DNA of 46,945 nucleotides from Bradyrhizobium sp. Tv2a-2 (GCF_000472425.1 NZ_AXAI01000034.1:1-46945), one strand, 5' to 3'; numbered from the stretch's first letter, positions 16,745 through 25,344 are shown. The notes: a model not told the origin generated them from the letters alone. Program-made: numbers and translations.

Positions 16745-18361
16745 ATGACTGTCGATGCGTCCCATATCATCCACGCGCGAAGCTCCTGCCAGCCCGCGCA
16801 TTGGACGACAGCTCTGATAACCGTCCTGCTCGCGACAGCCGCGAACGCTGGGCCGGACGAAAACACCAATGCGGTGCGTGACCTCGCGGGTCACGTCGGG
16901 CCGATCATCGGCTCGGCTTTGTCCTGCCATGACATCCCGCAGAACCGTATTGACGGCGTTGCCGAGAAGTTTAGGGCCGTAATCAAGCAAAACTCGCCCA
17001 ACAATGCCGACCGCGACGATCTGCTGCGGGTGTTCGACCGCCATGTCAACGATGGGCGAACTTCCATCACATCGGGCAAGATCAATTGCGCAGCGGCCGA
17101 GCGCGAGCTCGCCGATCTTGAACAATCGCTCTCCGCACCCAACTCCCCATCGGGCGCAGCATCGACCCCGTCGAGTGTCAGCGCCCCGGCGTCTGCCGCG
17201 GCCGCTGCCGTGCCCACGACGACGCAGCCCGTTACCAGCACTGCGCGCTCCGCGACTGACCGCGAGATCCGGTTTGGTATCGTGGCGCCCTTCTCCGGTG
17301 CGTCGCGCGAGCTCGGGCGCCAGATGAAGTTCGGTATCGATACTGCCTTCAACCGCATCAACGATGCGGGGGGCCTGGAGGGAAGAACGTTGCGACTGAT
17401 CGCCGCCGACGACGGCAATGAGCCGACGCGAACGCTACCCGCGATGAAGCAGCTCTACGAGAAGGACCAGGTCTTTGCCTATGTCGGCAATGTCGGAACA
17501 GCGACTGCAGCCGTCGCAGTCCCTTACGCGCTCGGACATCACGCGCTGTTTTTCGGGGCTTTTAGCGGCGCCCCTAACCTCCGCCATGATCCGCCGGACC
17601 GCTATGTGTTCAACTATCGCGCATCTTACACAGAGGAGACCGATGCGGCCGTGCGTTATCTCTTGAAAGTCCGCGGCCTGCAGCCGAAGGAGATCGCGGT
17701 GTTCGCCCAGCAGGATGCTTTTGGCGACGCCGGATTTGCTGGGGTGACCAGGGCATTCCGCTCGCTTGGCCTGAACAGCACAAAGATCCTGCGTCTGGGC
17801 TACAAGCGGAACACCGTCGATGTGGACGGGGCGTTTAATTCGCTGCGTGCACAGAAGGCAACCATCAAAGCCGTCGTCATGGTCGCAACCTACAGGGCAG
17901 CGGCGAAATTCATCGAGAAGAGCCGCGCCCTGACTCCCGGCATGATCTACACAAACGTCTCGTCAGTGGGCGCGAGCGAGCTTGCCGATGAACTGATGTT
18001 GCAGGGCCAGCGCTTTGCAAGTGGCGTCATCGTAACACAGGTCGTACCAGCGATCGACGGCTATTCGAGCGCGGTTCTCGACTATAAGAACGCGCTTGCC
18101 AAATACTTCCCGGGCGAGCCACCCAACTATATCTCGTTCGAGGGCTTTGTCGCCGCCAACGTCTTGATTGAGGGGATCAAACGAGCTGGCCCACAGCTCG
18201 ACGCCGAGAAGTTGATCGAGATGCTCGAGAATACGCACAATCTGGATCTCGGCCTCGGCACGCCCCTCAACTTCGGACGCTCCGAGCACCAGGCATCCCA
18301 TAAGGTCTGGGGCACCGCGATCGATGACAATGGCAAATACGAACCGTTGGAGCTCGATTGA
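16745..18361 (+). CDS. Periplasmic substrate-binding protein (LivK-like, Peripla_BP_6) with extra N-terminal domain
   Basis: The 538-residue product has a signal peptide (hydrophobic WTTALITVLLATAANA, likely cleavage near residue 35). A helical segment of about 100 residues (ENTNAVRDLAGHVGPIIG...) follows, then a linker rich in alanine, serine, proline and threonine (about residues 135-172). The rest is a full type I periplasmic binding fold starting EIRFGIVAPFSGASRELGRQMKFGIDTAFNRIN and including GRTLRLIAADDGNEPTRT and YVGNVGTATAAVAVPYAL. This second part matches ABC-type branched-chain amino acid or amide binding proteins, normally 370-400 residues. The N-terminal domain is an addition. No permease or ATPase genes lie beside it, so it may feed a distant transporter or serve a sensor role. 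Ligand unknown. Confidence 0.8.
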   Translation: MTVDASHIIHARSSCQPAHWTTALITVLLATAANAGPDENTNAVRDLAGHVGPIIGSALSCHDIPQNRIDGVAEKFRAVIKQNSPNNADRDDLLRVFDRHVNDGRTSITSGKINCAAAERELADLEQSLSAPNSPSGAASTPSSVSAPASAAAAAVPTTTQPVTSTARSATDREIRFGIVAPFSGASRELGRQMKFGIDTAFNRINDAGGLEGRTLRLIAADDGNEPTRTLPAMKQLYEKDQVFAYVGNVGTATAAVAVPYALGHHALFFGAFSGAPNLRHDPPDRYVFNYRASYTEETDAAVRYLLKVRGLQPKEIAVFAQQDAFGDAGFAGVTRAFRSLGLNSTKILRLGYKRNTVDVDGAFNSLRAQKATIKAVVMVATYRAAAKFIEKSRALTPGMIYTNVSSVGASELADELMLQGQRFASGVIVTQVVPAIDGYSSAVLDYKNALAKYFPGEPPNYISFEGFVAANVLIEGIKRAGPQLDAEKLIEMLENTHNLDLGLGTPLNFGRSEHQASHKVWGTAIDDNGKYEPLELD

Positions 18362-18635
18362 GCCACTGAAGTTGGAGCACGTAACTCGCCGGGGGAAAGG
18401 CGAGGATCTCACTGAATTCTGATTTCCCATTGCATCGCCATTCGTCGGGAGTGGGGACATCCCGCTTCCGACATGGTTTGCTGTGCTTCACCACGCAGGA
18501 AAACGCCGTCAGGCCGCTCGTGACCGATGAAGTGCACGAAACCGAGCCGGCGGGCGACGGCACGGTGTTCTGCAAGGCGCCTTCCCGATAGGTCACCGGG
18601 TTCAGTTTGCGGACAAATCGCATTTTTGCCCGATC

Positions 18636-18976
18636 GTGGAAGGACACAAAACTTGCCTTCAAGGAAACGCGTCCCACATTTTCGTAAAAAGGGGCCAGTT
18701 CATCTTCGCGCATCCGAACGACATTCGTAAGGCCATTGATTGCGCGCTGGAGAAGGGCCGGGACAAGGCGTTTATGGCTGAAAAGGCGGGCGAGGTCATG
18801 GCTATCCTGCCTACGGCCATCCGTTTCTGGATGGCAATGGCCGCACGATCATGCTGGTGCATGCCGAACTCGCGCGGCGCGCAAGCTTCAGCATGGATTG
18901 GTCGGCTACGTACAAGGATCGTGTCCATCGCCCCTCTGACCCAGGAGCTCGCCAGACGGCGCCTGTCCGAAAGTAA
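18636..18976 (+). pseudogene. Fic/Doc domain protein, one-base frameshift
   Basis: In one frame the stretch FIFAHPNDIRKAIDCALEKGRDKAFMAEKAGEVMAIL leads towards the Fic core. One frame over, the sequence continues YGHPFLDGNGRTIMLVHAEL (18812 on) and AELARRASFSMDWSATYKD to a stop at 18974-18976. HPFLDGNGR is the Fic motif HPFx[D/E]GNGR, the active site of AMP-transferases. Restoring one G in CTGCCTAC near 18810 would join the two frames (AILAYGHPF). The usual last arginine of the motif is replaced (RTIM). The N-terminal part before 18636 is not readable as one frame, so the gene is damaged at least twice. Fic proteins modify target proteins with AMP and occur both as toxins and as host-directed effectors. 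Confidence 0.65.
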
Positions 18977-19152
18977 ACGCACCATGTCTGAAATTCGTCA
19001 ACCATCCAGCACGCGTGTCGGTTCACGCATCTGCCGCCGTCATTCAGCTCATGATCGCTTCCCTGAAGTGAGCTTCATGTGTATCAGGCGCACCTCCTCG
19101 TACCTTGGTGAGTTGCTTCCGAGGCCACACAGGATCTTTTCCCCTGCTTGAC

Positions 19153-19170
19153 TGGCGCTTGGATGCGCCA
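19153..19170. promoter_or_regulatory. Inverted repeat, candidate activator site
   Basis: TGGCGC-TTGGAT-GCGCCA is a perfect six-base dyad centred near 19161, about 93 bases upstream of the predicted hupS transcription start. That is the usual distance for an enhancer-binding protein acting on sigma-54 promoters. In Bradyrhizobium the known activator of hup genes is HoxA, so this is a candidate HoxA site by position only. Confidence 0.35.
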
Positions 19171-19194
19171 ATCTGAGCGTTCAGTTTGGCTAGC

Positions 19195-19217
19195 GCCACT
19201 TGTTGCCTGCAAGTGGC
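19195..19217. promoter_or_regulatory. Second inverted repeat upstream of hupS
   Basis: GCCACTTG (19195-19202), seven-base spacer, CAAGTGGC (19210-19217): a perfect eight-base dyad ending ten bases before the -24 element. It could be a regulator site or bend the promoter region. It lacks a T-run, so it is not an intrinsic terminator. Confidence 0.4.
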
Positions 19218-19227
19218 AAGGCGATAT

Positions 19228-19243
19228 TGGCCTGCTTCTTGCT
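19228..19243 (+). promoter_or_regulatory. Sigma-54 (RpoN) -24/-12 promoter of the hup operon
   Basis: TGGCCTGCTTCTTGCT fits the consensus TGGCACG-N4-TTGCW with GG and GC spaced exactly by ten bases and only two mismatches (positions 5 and 6). The start of transcription would be near 19254, some 25 bases before the hupS ATG at 19279. This also rules out longer upstream starts for hupS. RpoN-dependent hup transcription is known in Bradyrhizobium. Confidence 0.8.
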
Positions 19244-19278
19244 GTTCTAACGCAAATTCGTCAGCAGACAGCAGTCAT

Positions 19279-20370
19279 ATGGTTGCGACAGAGGAAACAT
19301 TTTATAGTGTGATCAGACGCCAGGGCATCACACGTCGTAGCTTTCACAAATTCTGCAGTCTCACGGCGGCGAGTCTTGGGCTCAGCCCGCTCGCGGCGAG
19401 CCGTATCGCCAATGCGCTCGAAACCAAACCGCGAGTACCCGTGATCTGGCTGCACGGGCTTGAGTGCACCTGCTGTTCGGAGAGCTTCATTCGCTCGGCA
19501 CATCCTTTGATGAAGGATGTGGTGCTGTCCATGATCTCGCTTGATTACGACGACACAATCATGGCGGCGGCAGGCCGGCAAGCAGAAGCAATCCTCGAGG
19601 AAATCCGAACCAATTACAAAGGCGAGTATGTCCTTGCGGTTGAAGGCAATCCGCCGCTGAACGAGAGTGGCATGTTCTGTATGCAGGACGGCAAGCCATT
19701 CGTCGAAAAGCTGAAGCTGATGGCGGAGGATGCGAAGGCAATCATCGCCTGGGGCACCTGCGCGTCCTGGGGTTGCGTGCAGGCTGCCAAGCCCAATCCG
19801 ACCCAGGCCACACCTATAGACAAGGTGATCACGAACAAGCCGATCATCAAGGTACCTGGATGTCCACCGATCGCGGAAGTCATGACCGCGGTAGTGACCT
19901 TCATCACCACATTCGGCAAGCTTCCGGAGCTCGACCGGCTGGGGCGGCCGAAAATGTTCTACTCCCAACGAATTCACGACAAATGCTACCGTCGGTCCCA
20001 TTTCGACGCCGGCCAGTTTGTCGAGGACTGGGACGACGACTCTGCGCGCAAGGGCTACTGCCTCTACAAAATGGGCTGCAAGGGGCCGACGACCTATAAC
20101 GCCTGCTCGACGGTGCGCTGGAACGAAGGCGTGTCGTTCCCGATTCAATCCGGCCACGGCTGCCTCGGTTGCTCGGAGGACGGCTTCTGGGACGAAGGCT
20201 CCTTCTACGACCGTCTCACGACCATCAAGGAGCTCGGCATCGAAATGAATGCGGACCAGATCGGCATGGCGGCAGCTGAGGTCGTTGGGGCGACAGTTGC
20301 CGCACATGCCGCGGTCACGGCCGTGAAGCGGTTCATGGGCAAGCGGACGGGCGTAGCCCAAGACAATTAG
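19279..20370 (+). CDS. hupS: Uptake [NiFe]-hydrogenase small subunit
   Basis: The 363-residue precursor has a twin-arginine signal (ITRRSFHKFCSLTAASLGLSPLAA, motif TRRSFHK) that sends the folded heterodimer across the membrane. The mature part carries the iron-sulfur ligands: GLECTCCSESF for the proximal cluster, EGNPPLNESGMFC, WGTCASWGCVQ, then RIHDKCYRRSHFD, CLYKMGCKGP and GHGCLGCSEDGFWD for the medial and distal clusters. HupS passes electrons from the active site in HupL to the HupC cytochrome. The C terminus (AAAEVVGATVAAHAAVTAVKRF) is a hydrophobic anchor. ATG 19279 was chosen because the sigma-54 promoter lies just upstream. The gene is intact and heads the operon; hupL follows after 21 bases. 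Confidence 0.95.
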   Translation: MVATEETFYSVIRRQGITRRSFHKFCSLTAASLGLSPLAASRIANALETKPRVPVIWLHGLECTCCSESFIRSAHPLMKDVVLSMISLDYDDTIMAAAGRQAEAILEEIRTNYKGEYVLAVEGNPPLNESGMFCMQDGKPFVEKLKLMAEDAKAIIAWGTCASWGCVQAAKPNPTQATPIDKVITNKPIIKVPGCPPIAEVMTAVVTFITTFGKLPELDRLGRPKMFYSQRIHDKCYRRSHFDAGQFVEDWDDDSARKGYCLYKMGCKGPTTYNACSTVRWNEGVSFPIQSGHGCLGCSEDGFWDEGSFYDRLTTIKELGIEMNADQIGMAAAEVVGATVAAHAAVTAVKRFMGKRTGVAQDN

Positions 20371-20391
20371 TCGAATTCAACGATCACGACG

Positions 20392-22182
20392 ATGCGCGTT
20401 CAGACACCCAACGGGTTCAATCTCGACAATTCAGGTAAACGCATTGTCGTGGATCCGCTGACCAGGATCGAGGGTCACCTGCGCGTTGAGGTCAACGTCG
20501 ACTCGAACAACGTAATCCGCAACGCTGTGTCGACGGGAACGATGTGGCGCGGCATCGAAACGATCCTGAAGGGCCGAGATCCGCGCGATGCCTGGGCCTT
20601 CACCGAACGGATTTGCGGCGTGTGCACCGGCACCCACGCGCTTACCTCCGTGCGTGCGGTCGAGCACGCGCTCGGCATCACGATTCCGGAAAATGCCAAT
20701 TCGATCCGAAACATCATGCAGCTTTGTCTCTACGTGCATGATCATTTGGTTCATTTCTATCACCTGCATGCGCTGGACTGGGTGGACGTGATGTCCGCAC
20801 TGAAAGCCGATGCCAAGGCGACTTCACAACTGGCGCAGTCGGTTTCGCCCTGGCCGCTGTCGTCGCCGAGCTATTTCAAGCAGCTGCAGATGAGGCTCAT
20901 CAAGTTCGTCGAGTCGGGGCAACTCGGGCCCTTCAAGAATGGCTATTGGGGCCATCCGGCCTATAAGCTTCCCCCGGAAGCCAACCTGATTGCGGTCGCG
21001 CATTATCTGGAAGCGCTCGATTTCCAGAAGGAGATCGCCAAGATCCAGGCAGTCTATGGCGGCAAGAACCCACATCCCAACTGGCTTGTGGGCGGCGTGC
21101 CCTGCCCCATCAATGTCGACGGCACCGGTGCGGTCGGCGCGATCAACATGGAGCGGCTCAACCTCGTCTCCTCGATCATAGATCGGTCAATCGAATTCGT
21201 GGAGCAGGTTTACTTGCCTGACCTCGTCATGATTGCCTCATTCTACAAGGATTGGCTCTATGGAGGTGGGCTTTCGGGCAAGAGCGTGATGTCCTACGGC
21301 GATATCCCCGAACACGCCAACGACTACTCAGAGAAAAGCCTCATGCTGCCCCGGGGCGTCATTCTCAATGGGAATCTCAACGATGTGCTGCCAATCGATC
21401 ATGGCGACCCCGAGCAGATCCAGGAATTTGTCGTCCATTCCTGGTACAAGTATCCCGACGAAACCAGGGGACTACACCCCTGGCAGGGCATCACCGAGCC
21501 GAACTTCCAACTCGGCGCAGATACCAAGGGTACAAAAACCGATATCAAGGAGCTCGACGAAGGCGCCAAATATTCCTGGATCAAGGCGCCGCGCTGGCGC
21601 GGCCACGCTGTCGAGGTGGGGCCGTTGGCGCGATATGTCATGGGCTACGCGCAAGGCAGAGCGGAGTTCAAGGAGCCTATCGACAAGTTCTTGAAGCCGC
21701 TTCATCTTCCCTTTACGGCGCTATTCTCAGCGCTTGGCCGAACCGCGGCGCGTGCGCTCGAATGCCAGTGGGCCGCACACCAGATGAGCTATTTCCAGGA
21801 CAAGCTGGTGGCGCATATCAAGGCAGGCGGCACCAGTACCGCCAACATCGAAAAGTGGAGCCGGGAGAGCTGGCCGAGAAAGGCCAAGGGCTACGGTTTC
21901 ACGGAGGCGCCGCGTGGTGCGCTCGGGCACTGGATCAAGATCAAGGACTGCAAAATCGACAATTATCAGTGCGTCGTGCCGACGACCTGGAATGGCTGGC
22001 CGCGTGATCTCAAGGGCAATATTGGTGCTTTCGAAGCCTCGCTGATCGATACGCCCATGGCGGATCCGGAGAAGCCACTGGAAATTCTGCGCACGATCCA
22101 TTCCTTCGATCCGTGCCTGGCCTGCTCTACCCACGTGATGAGCCCGGATGGCCAGGAACTGGTAACGGTCAAGGTTCGCTAG
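20392..22182 (+). CDS. hupL: Uptake [NiFe]-hydrogenase large subunit
   Basis: The 596-residue precursor holds the NiFe active site. The N-terminal motif RICGVCTGTHA gives cysteines 75 and 78, and the C-terminal motif DPCLACSTHV gives cysteines 575 and 578. The 15 residues after H581 (VMSPDGQELVTVKVR) form the peptide removed by HupD after nickel is in place. VVDPLTRIEGHLRVEV near the N terminus and EVGPLARYVMGYA in the second half are further family hallmarks. It oxidises H2 at the periplasmic face of the inner membrane together with HupS, recycling hydrogen made by nitrogenase. Length and all ligands are normal. It lies 21 bases after hupS and 11 bases before hupC. Confidence 0.96.
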   Translation: MRVQTPNGFNLDNSGKRIVVDPLTRIEGHLRVEVNVDSNNVIRNAVSTGTMWRGIETILKGRDPRDAWAFTERICGVCTGTHALTSVRAVEHALGITIPENANSIRNIMQLCLYVHDHLVHFYHLHALDWVDVMSALKADAKATSQLAQSVSPWPLSSPSYFKQLQMRLIKFVESGQLGPFKNGYWGHPAYKLPPEANLIAVAHYLEALDFQKEIAKIQAVYGGKNPHPNWLVGGVPCPINVDGTGAVGAINMERLNLVSSIIDRSIEFVEQVYLPDLVMIASFYKDWLYGGGLSGKSVMSYGDIPEHANDYSEKSLMLPRGVILNGNLNDVLPIDHGDPEQIQEFVVHSWYKYPDETRGLHPWQGITEPNFQLGADTKGTKTDIKELDEGAKYSWIKAPRWRGHAVEVGPLARYVMGYAQGRAEFKEPIDKFLKPLHLPFTALFSALGRTAARALECQWAAHQMSYFQDKLVAHIKAGGTSTANIEKWSRESWPRKAKGYGFTEAPRGALGHWIKIKDCKIDNYQCVVPTTWNGWPRDLKGNIGAFEASLIDTPMADPEKPLEILRTIHSFDPCLACSTHVMSPDGQELVTVKVR

Positions 22183-22193
22183 CGGAGGCACCG

Positions 22194-22925
22194 ATGCTGG
22201 ACAAATCTCCGCACGTGCTAACCGCTGCCGTGGGAGCCCACGGCGCACGCATCGATCCGAGCGGCGAGCGCGACACGGTCTATGTCTACGACGTGCCGTT
22301 GAGGCTGTGGCACTGGATCAATGCCGCGGCAATCCTGGTGCTGGGCCTGACGGGTTACTTCATCGGCAGCGGGACCCCGACCGCGCTGGGAGAAGCAAGC
22401 GGGAGTTTCCTGTTCGGCTATATCCGCTTTGCCCATTTATCCGCCGGCTACGTGCTCACCGTCGGCTTCCTTCTGCGTATCTACTTGGCGTTAATCGGAA
22501 CGCTCCATGCCAAGCAGATCTTCTACGTGCCGCTGTGGCGGAAGAGTTATTGGGCTGACTTGTTGTACGAGTTCCGCTGGTACGCCTTTCTCGAGGCCAA
22601 GCCGAAGAAATATGTTGGGCACAATCCGCTAGCCCAAGTCGCCATGTTCTCCATGTTCACGCAGACAATCACATTCATGGTCGTGACTGGCTTTGCTCTC
22701 TATGCGCAAGGCGCTGGAAACGACAGCTGGCAATACCAGTTCTTTAGCTGGGTGTTTTCGATCTGGCCGAACACCCAGGACGTTCACACCTGGCACCATC
22801 TCGGCCTGTGGGTGATCGTATCCTTCACACTCGTCCACATCTATGCGGTGATCCGCGAGGACGTCATCACGCGACAGAGTATCGTCTTCTCGATGATTTC
22901 AGGCAAACGTGAATTCCGCGGCTAA
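22194..22925 (+). CDS. hupC: Ni/Fe-hydrogenase b-type cytochrome subunit
   Basis: The 243-residue protein has four membrane helices (roughly residues 40-60, 80-103, 145-168 and 200-222). Histidines in the right places for two haem b groups include LRLWHWINAAAI, YIRFAHLSAGYV and WHHLGLWVIVSF with VHIYAVI. It belongs to the HyaC/HupC family, takes electrons from HupS and gives them to the quinone pool, and anchors the enzyme. ATG 22194 follows GCGGAGG at good distance, so the longer in-frame reading starting inside hupL is not used. The stop at 22925 is close to or overlaps the start of hupD. Confidence 0.94.
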   Translation: MLDKSPHVLTAAVGAHGARIDPSGERDTVYVYDVPLRLWHWINAAAILVLGLTGYFIGSGTPTALGEASGSFLFGYIRFAHLSAGYVLTVGFLLRIYLALIGTLHAKQIFYVPLWRKSYWADLLYEFRWYAFLEAKPKKYVGHNPLAQVAMFSMFTQTITFMVVTGFALYAQGAGNDSWQYQFFSWVFSIWPNTQDVHTWHHLGLWVIVSFTLVHIYAVIREDVITRQSIVFSMISGKREFRG

Positions 22926-22938
22926 AGGGAAGGCGCCC

Positions 22939-23520
22939 GTGTCCTCAATTGAGACCACGAAACGCATCCTTGTGCTCGGCGTGGGTAACGTCCTGTGGGC
23001 CGATGAAGGGTTCGGCGTACGAGCCGTGGATGAGTTTTATTGCCGATACTCCGTACCAGGCAATGTCACCGTTGTGGACGGCGGGACACGGGGACTGTAT
23101 CTGCTGAGCTATATCGAGGAGACCGACTGCCTGATCGTCTTCGATGCAATCGAATACAGCTTAAAACCCGGCCAACTGAGGCTGTTGCGCAACGAGGAGG
23201 TGCCTAGGTTCACCGGCGCCAAAAAGATGAGCTTGCATCAGACTGGCCTTCAGGACGTCCTGAGTGCGGCCGATCTGCTGGGGCGCTTCCCGAGAGAAAT
23301 GGCGCTGATCGGCTGCCAGCCGCTGAACTTGGAGGACTGGTGCGGACCGTTGACCAGCCCTGTCCGCGCTCAGATTGGCCCCGCGATTGACCTCGCCTGT
23401 CAGCTGCTGAAGCAATGGGGCTCGGAAGCTCAGCTGCGGAGGGTACCACTCCGAAACTCGGGAAACCTGCCCGCGGACGTCGATCATGCGACATCCGAGA
23501 GAAAGGCACGACGAGGCTAG
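22939..23520 (+). CDS. hupD: HupL maturation endopeptidase
   Basis: The product of 193 residues (203 if translation starts at GTG 22909) is a nickel-dependent hydrogenase maturation protease. ILVLGVGNVLWADEGFGVRAVDEF includes the conserved glutamate (ADEGFG), VTVVDGGTRGLYL contains the aspartate, and KMSLHQTGLQDVL has the histidine. These three residues bind nickel of the HupL precursor. HupD cuts the C-terminal peptide of HupL once the metal centre is complete. I prefer GTG 22939 because AAAGGGAAGG lies just before it; GTG 22909 would overlap hupC by 17 bases. The C-terminal tail beyond residue 175 (RRVPLRNSGNLPADVDH...) is poorly conserved in general. Confidence 0.92.
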   Translation: MSSIETTKRILVLGVGNVLWADEGFGVRAVDEFYCRYSVPGNVTVVDGGTRGLYLLSYIEETDCLIVFDAIEYSLKPGQLRLLRNEEVPRFTGAKKMSLHQTGLQDVLSAADLLGRFPREMALIGCQPLNLEDWCGPLTSPVRAQIGPAIDLACQLLKQWGSEAQLRRVPLRNSGNLPADVDHATSERKARRG

Positions 23521-23537
23521 TTGCGCGCGGGGTTACC

Positions 23538-23828
23538 ATGTGCATTGGGCTGCCGATGACGATTATTCAGAGCGACGGGATGTCGGCATTATGCGAGTTT
23601 GGCGACGAGCAGCGGCGAGTCTCGGTCATGTTGCTCTCGAATCCGCCAGTCGGCGCCAGCGTTCTTGTCCATATGGATGCCGCGGTACGCCTCCTGGATC
23701 AGGACGAAGCAAGGTTGATCGCAGATGCGCTGGACGGGCTTGATGCGGCCCTCAATGGCCGAGATTGCGATCGCTTTTTTGCAGACTTGATCGCTCGCGA
23801 GCCGCAATTGCTCGAGCACCTGCGCTAA
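23538..23828 (+). CDS. hupF: HypC-family hydrogenase chaperone HupF
   Basis: The 96-residue product starts MCIGLPMTI. The cysteine after the initiator methionine is the conserved functional residue of the HypC/HupC/HybG family. ALCEFGDEQRRVSVMLLSNPPVGASVLVHMDAAVRLLDQDEARLIADAL follows the family pattern. HupF is a dedicated paralogue of HypC that binds HupL during assembly and protects it when oxygen is present. It is longer than HypC at the C terminus, as HupF usually is. It lies 17 bases after hupD. The next genes of the standard order (hupG) are damaged. Confidence 0.9.
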   Translation: MCIGLPMTIIQSDGMSALCEFGDEQRRVSVMLLSNPPVGASVLVHMDAAVRLLDQDEARLIADALDGLDAALNGRDCDRFFADLIAREPQLLEHLR

Positions 23829-24048
23829 TCTGGCGTCATTTCCAAAGCACTCGGCGCGCCGTTTCGCCGCTCTCCGCTGATATCTACGAACACTGCATTG
23901 GCAACCGAAGGGCGCGCTTTTCGACGAAGCGTAGGAAGTGGCTCTGTACCCAAATCCAAGCGAGCCGCAAGCGCGAAAATCACCTCTTGGCACATGCCTT
24001 GCTAACACCTCCTCGAGCAGAACCAGAAACATATGAGAGTGGGTTTTG

Positions 24049-24440
24049 ATGGATTCGCAACATGGTCCGACCCGGCGCGCTCTGCCGTTGGCCGATGCAG
24101 CAAAGGCTAATGCGTTCCCGTTCGCTGCGGATCCGGTAAGGCCGGCCGCCGTACGGCTCTCATTGAGCAATCCTGTGCGTTCGCCCCAGATCGGCGTCAC
24201 AACGATTTTTTCTGGACTGATCGGCGCATCTTCAGGATCTTTGGTCCCCGGGGTGATTGCGCCTGACGCTAGAGGCGAGCCGAGCCAGCACCTCTGAAGT
24301 GCGCGTTAATAGGCGCCGTCCCCTCCCGCGAAGAGGACAGGTTGGACCTGACCACCAAGATCCAGGGTTTGCCTGAATTGCTCGAACGAGATTCGAAGCT
24401 CTTTGATCGCTCACCCGCCAGTACCGCGTCACTCGACAAA
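24049..24440 (+). pseudogene. hupG: Probable relic of hupG (HyaE-like thioredoxin-fold chaperone)
   Basis: In the standard order hupG follows hupF. Here about 650 bases between hupF and hupH have no intact frame, but pieces recall HupG/HyaE: FPFAADPVRPAA (compare LFFAGDPVR), then LVPGVIAPDARGEP (compare GVVAPEAE), and in another frame TKIQGLPELLERDSKLFD (compare PKIQDWPEYLERI). Stops and frameshifts separate them. HupG is thought to act with HupH and HupJ in assembling the small subunit's export-ready form. The match is judged by eye on short segments, so the identity is tentative, but absence of a working hupG is clear. Confidence 0.45.
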
Positions 24441-24474
24441 TGAATCCTTCCTCAGCATTCACAGCAGAATTGTT

Positions 24475-25341
24475 ATGGAAGTAAAAGCTCACGGCGTCAT
24501 GCCCGAAGGCACCGAGCACTTAATGAGCCGGCCTCCCATCGATACGGAGAGTCCCGGCCCAATCCATGCCGCCTCGACGGCTACTGGCGCTCTCGCGAAG
24601 CTTTCTTCAATTCGCTGCGTCGAGCTGGCAAGGCGTTGTCCCGATGCCACTGCGCTGTTGTCGAACCTCGTCACCGCCATTGGTCGTCAGAAGAGCGACG
24701 CGCCGAACCGGCTGTTCCGGCTCGGCGGCCTCGACGATGCCGAGCGCCATTTAATTGTGGACGTGCTGGGCAACGGCGAGGTCTCCGGAGTGGTTGCCCT
24801 GCCGGACGGCTCATTGGCCCAAATCCACGAATCGGCGTTAGCCGGACTCTGGCGCCTGCGTATTCAGGCCGATACCGCAAACGAATATGTCGAGGTCGGA
24901 ACGATCCCTAACCTGGTGGCGCGGGCAGCAACTGACCTGACGTCGCCCGAGCTCACGATTGGCACGGCGCCCGATGGCGCCATGAACGTGCTGCCAGTGC
25001 TCACGGAAATCCGAGAACGTGCGCTGGCCTGGCGGCCCGGCACTCTCTCGCACATCATCAATTTCACCCTGTTGCCGATGAGCCCGGTCGACATGGTGTT
25101 TCTGCAACAAACGCTCGGCAGCGGACCGATCGAGCTCATCTCGCGCGGTTACGGCGCCTGCCGCATCCTGGCAACAGGAATCCGAAACGTCTGGTCGGTG
25201 CAGTTCTTCAATGCCATGGACAGCATCATCCTGGATACGCTCGAAGTTGGCGGCATTCCGACGTCTGTATTGGCGGCCGATGAGGACTTTGAGGATTCTG
25301 CCGAACGGTTGCAGAAAATCGTCGAGGCTTACTTCAAATGA
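24475..25341 (+). CDS. hupH: Hydrogenase assembly protein HupH (HyaF-like)
   Basis: The product of 288 residues belongs to the HyaF/HupH family. The C-terminal half has the well-conserved run IREIRERALAWRPGTLSHIINFTLLPMSP-type sequence followed by FLQQTLGSGPIELISRGYGACRI, VWSVQFFNAMDSIILDTLEVGGIP and PTSVLAADEDFEDSAERL. HupH helps mature the small subunit and large subunit before export. Start is uncertain: ATG 24475 (MEVKAHGVMPEG) is the first ATG; a TTG at 24403 and ATG 24499 are also in frame, and no strong ribosome-binding site favours any. The N terminus seems a little short compared with the family, possibly because decay of the hupG region reached it. Confidence 0.88.
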   Translation: MEVKAHGVMPEGTEHLMSRPPIDTESPGPIHAASTATGALAKLSSIRCVELARRCPDATALLSNLVTAIGRQKSDAPNRLFRLGGLDDAERHLIVDVLGNGEVSGVVALPDGSLAQIHESALAGLWRLRIQADTANEYVEVGTIPNLVARAATDLTSPELTIGTAPDGAMNVLPVLTEIRERALAWRPGTLSHIINFTLLPMSPVDMVFLQQTLGSGPIELISRGYGACRILATGIRNVWSVQFFNAMDSIILDTLEVGGIPTSVLAADEDFEDSAERLQKIVEAYFK

Positions 25342-25344
25342 TGA

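Larger units (their letters stand above)
18977..19278 (+). promoter_or_regulatory. hupS upstream region
   Basis: About 300 bases between the Fic relic and hupS. No gene is seen. The region holds two inverted repeats and a sigma-54 promoter listed separately. I looked for a FixK-type TTGAT-N4-ATCAA site and for the NifA TGT-N10-ACA site and saw neither in good form. Confidence 0.5.

Noticed and set aside
18385..18404. Hairpin CTCGCC...GGCGAG after the binding-protein gene as a terminator
   Set aside because: The stem is six bases with an eight-base loop and no T-run follows.
19261..20361. Long open frame of 366 codons on the minus strand, opposite hupS
   Set aside because: It is a shadow of the real gene in high-GC DNA. 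The product is rich in R, H and V with no family features, and hupS on the other strand is certain.
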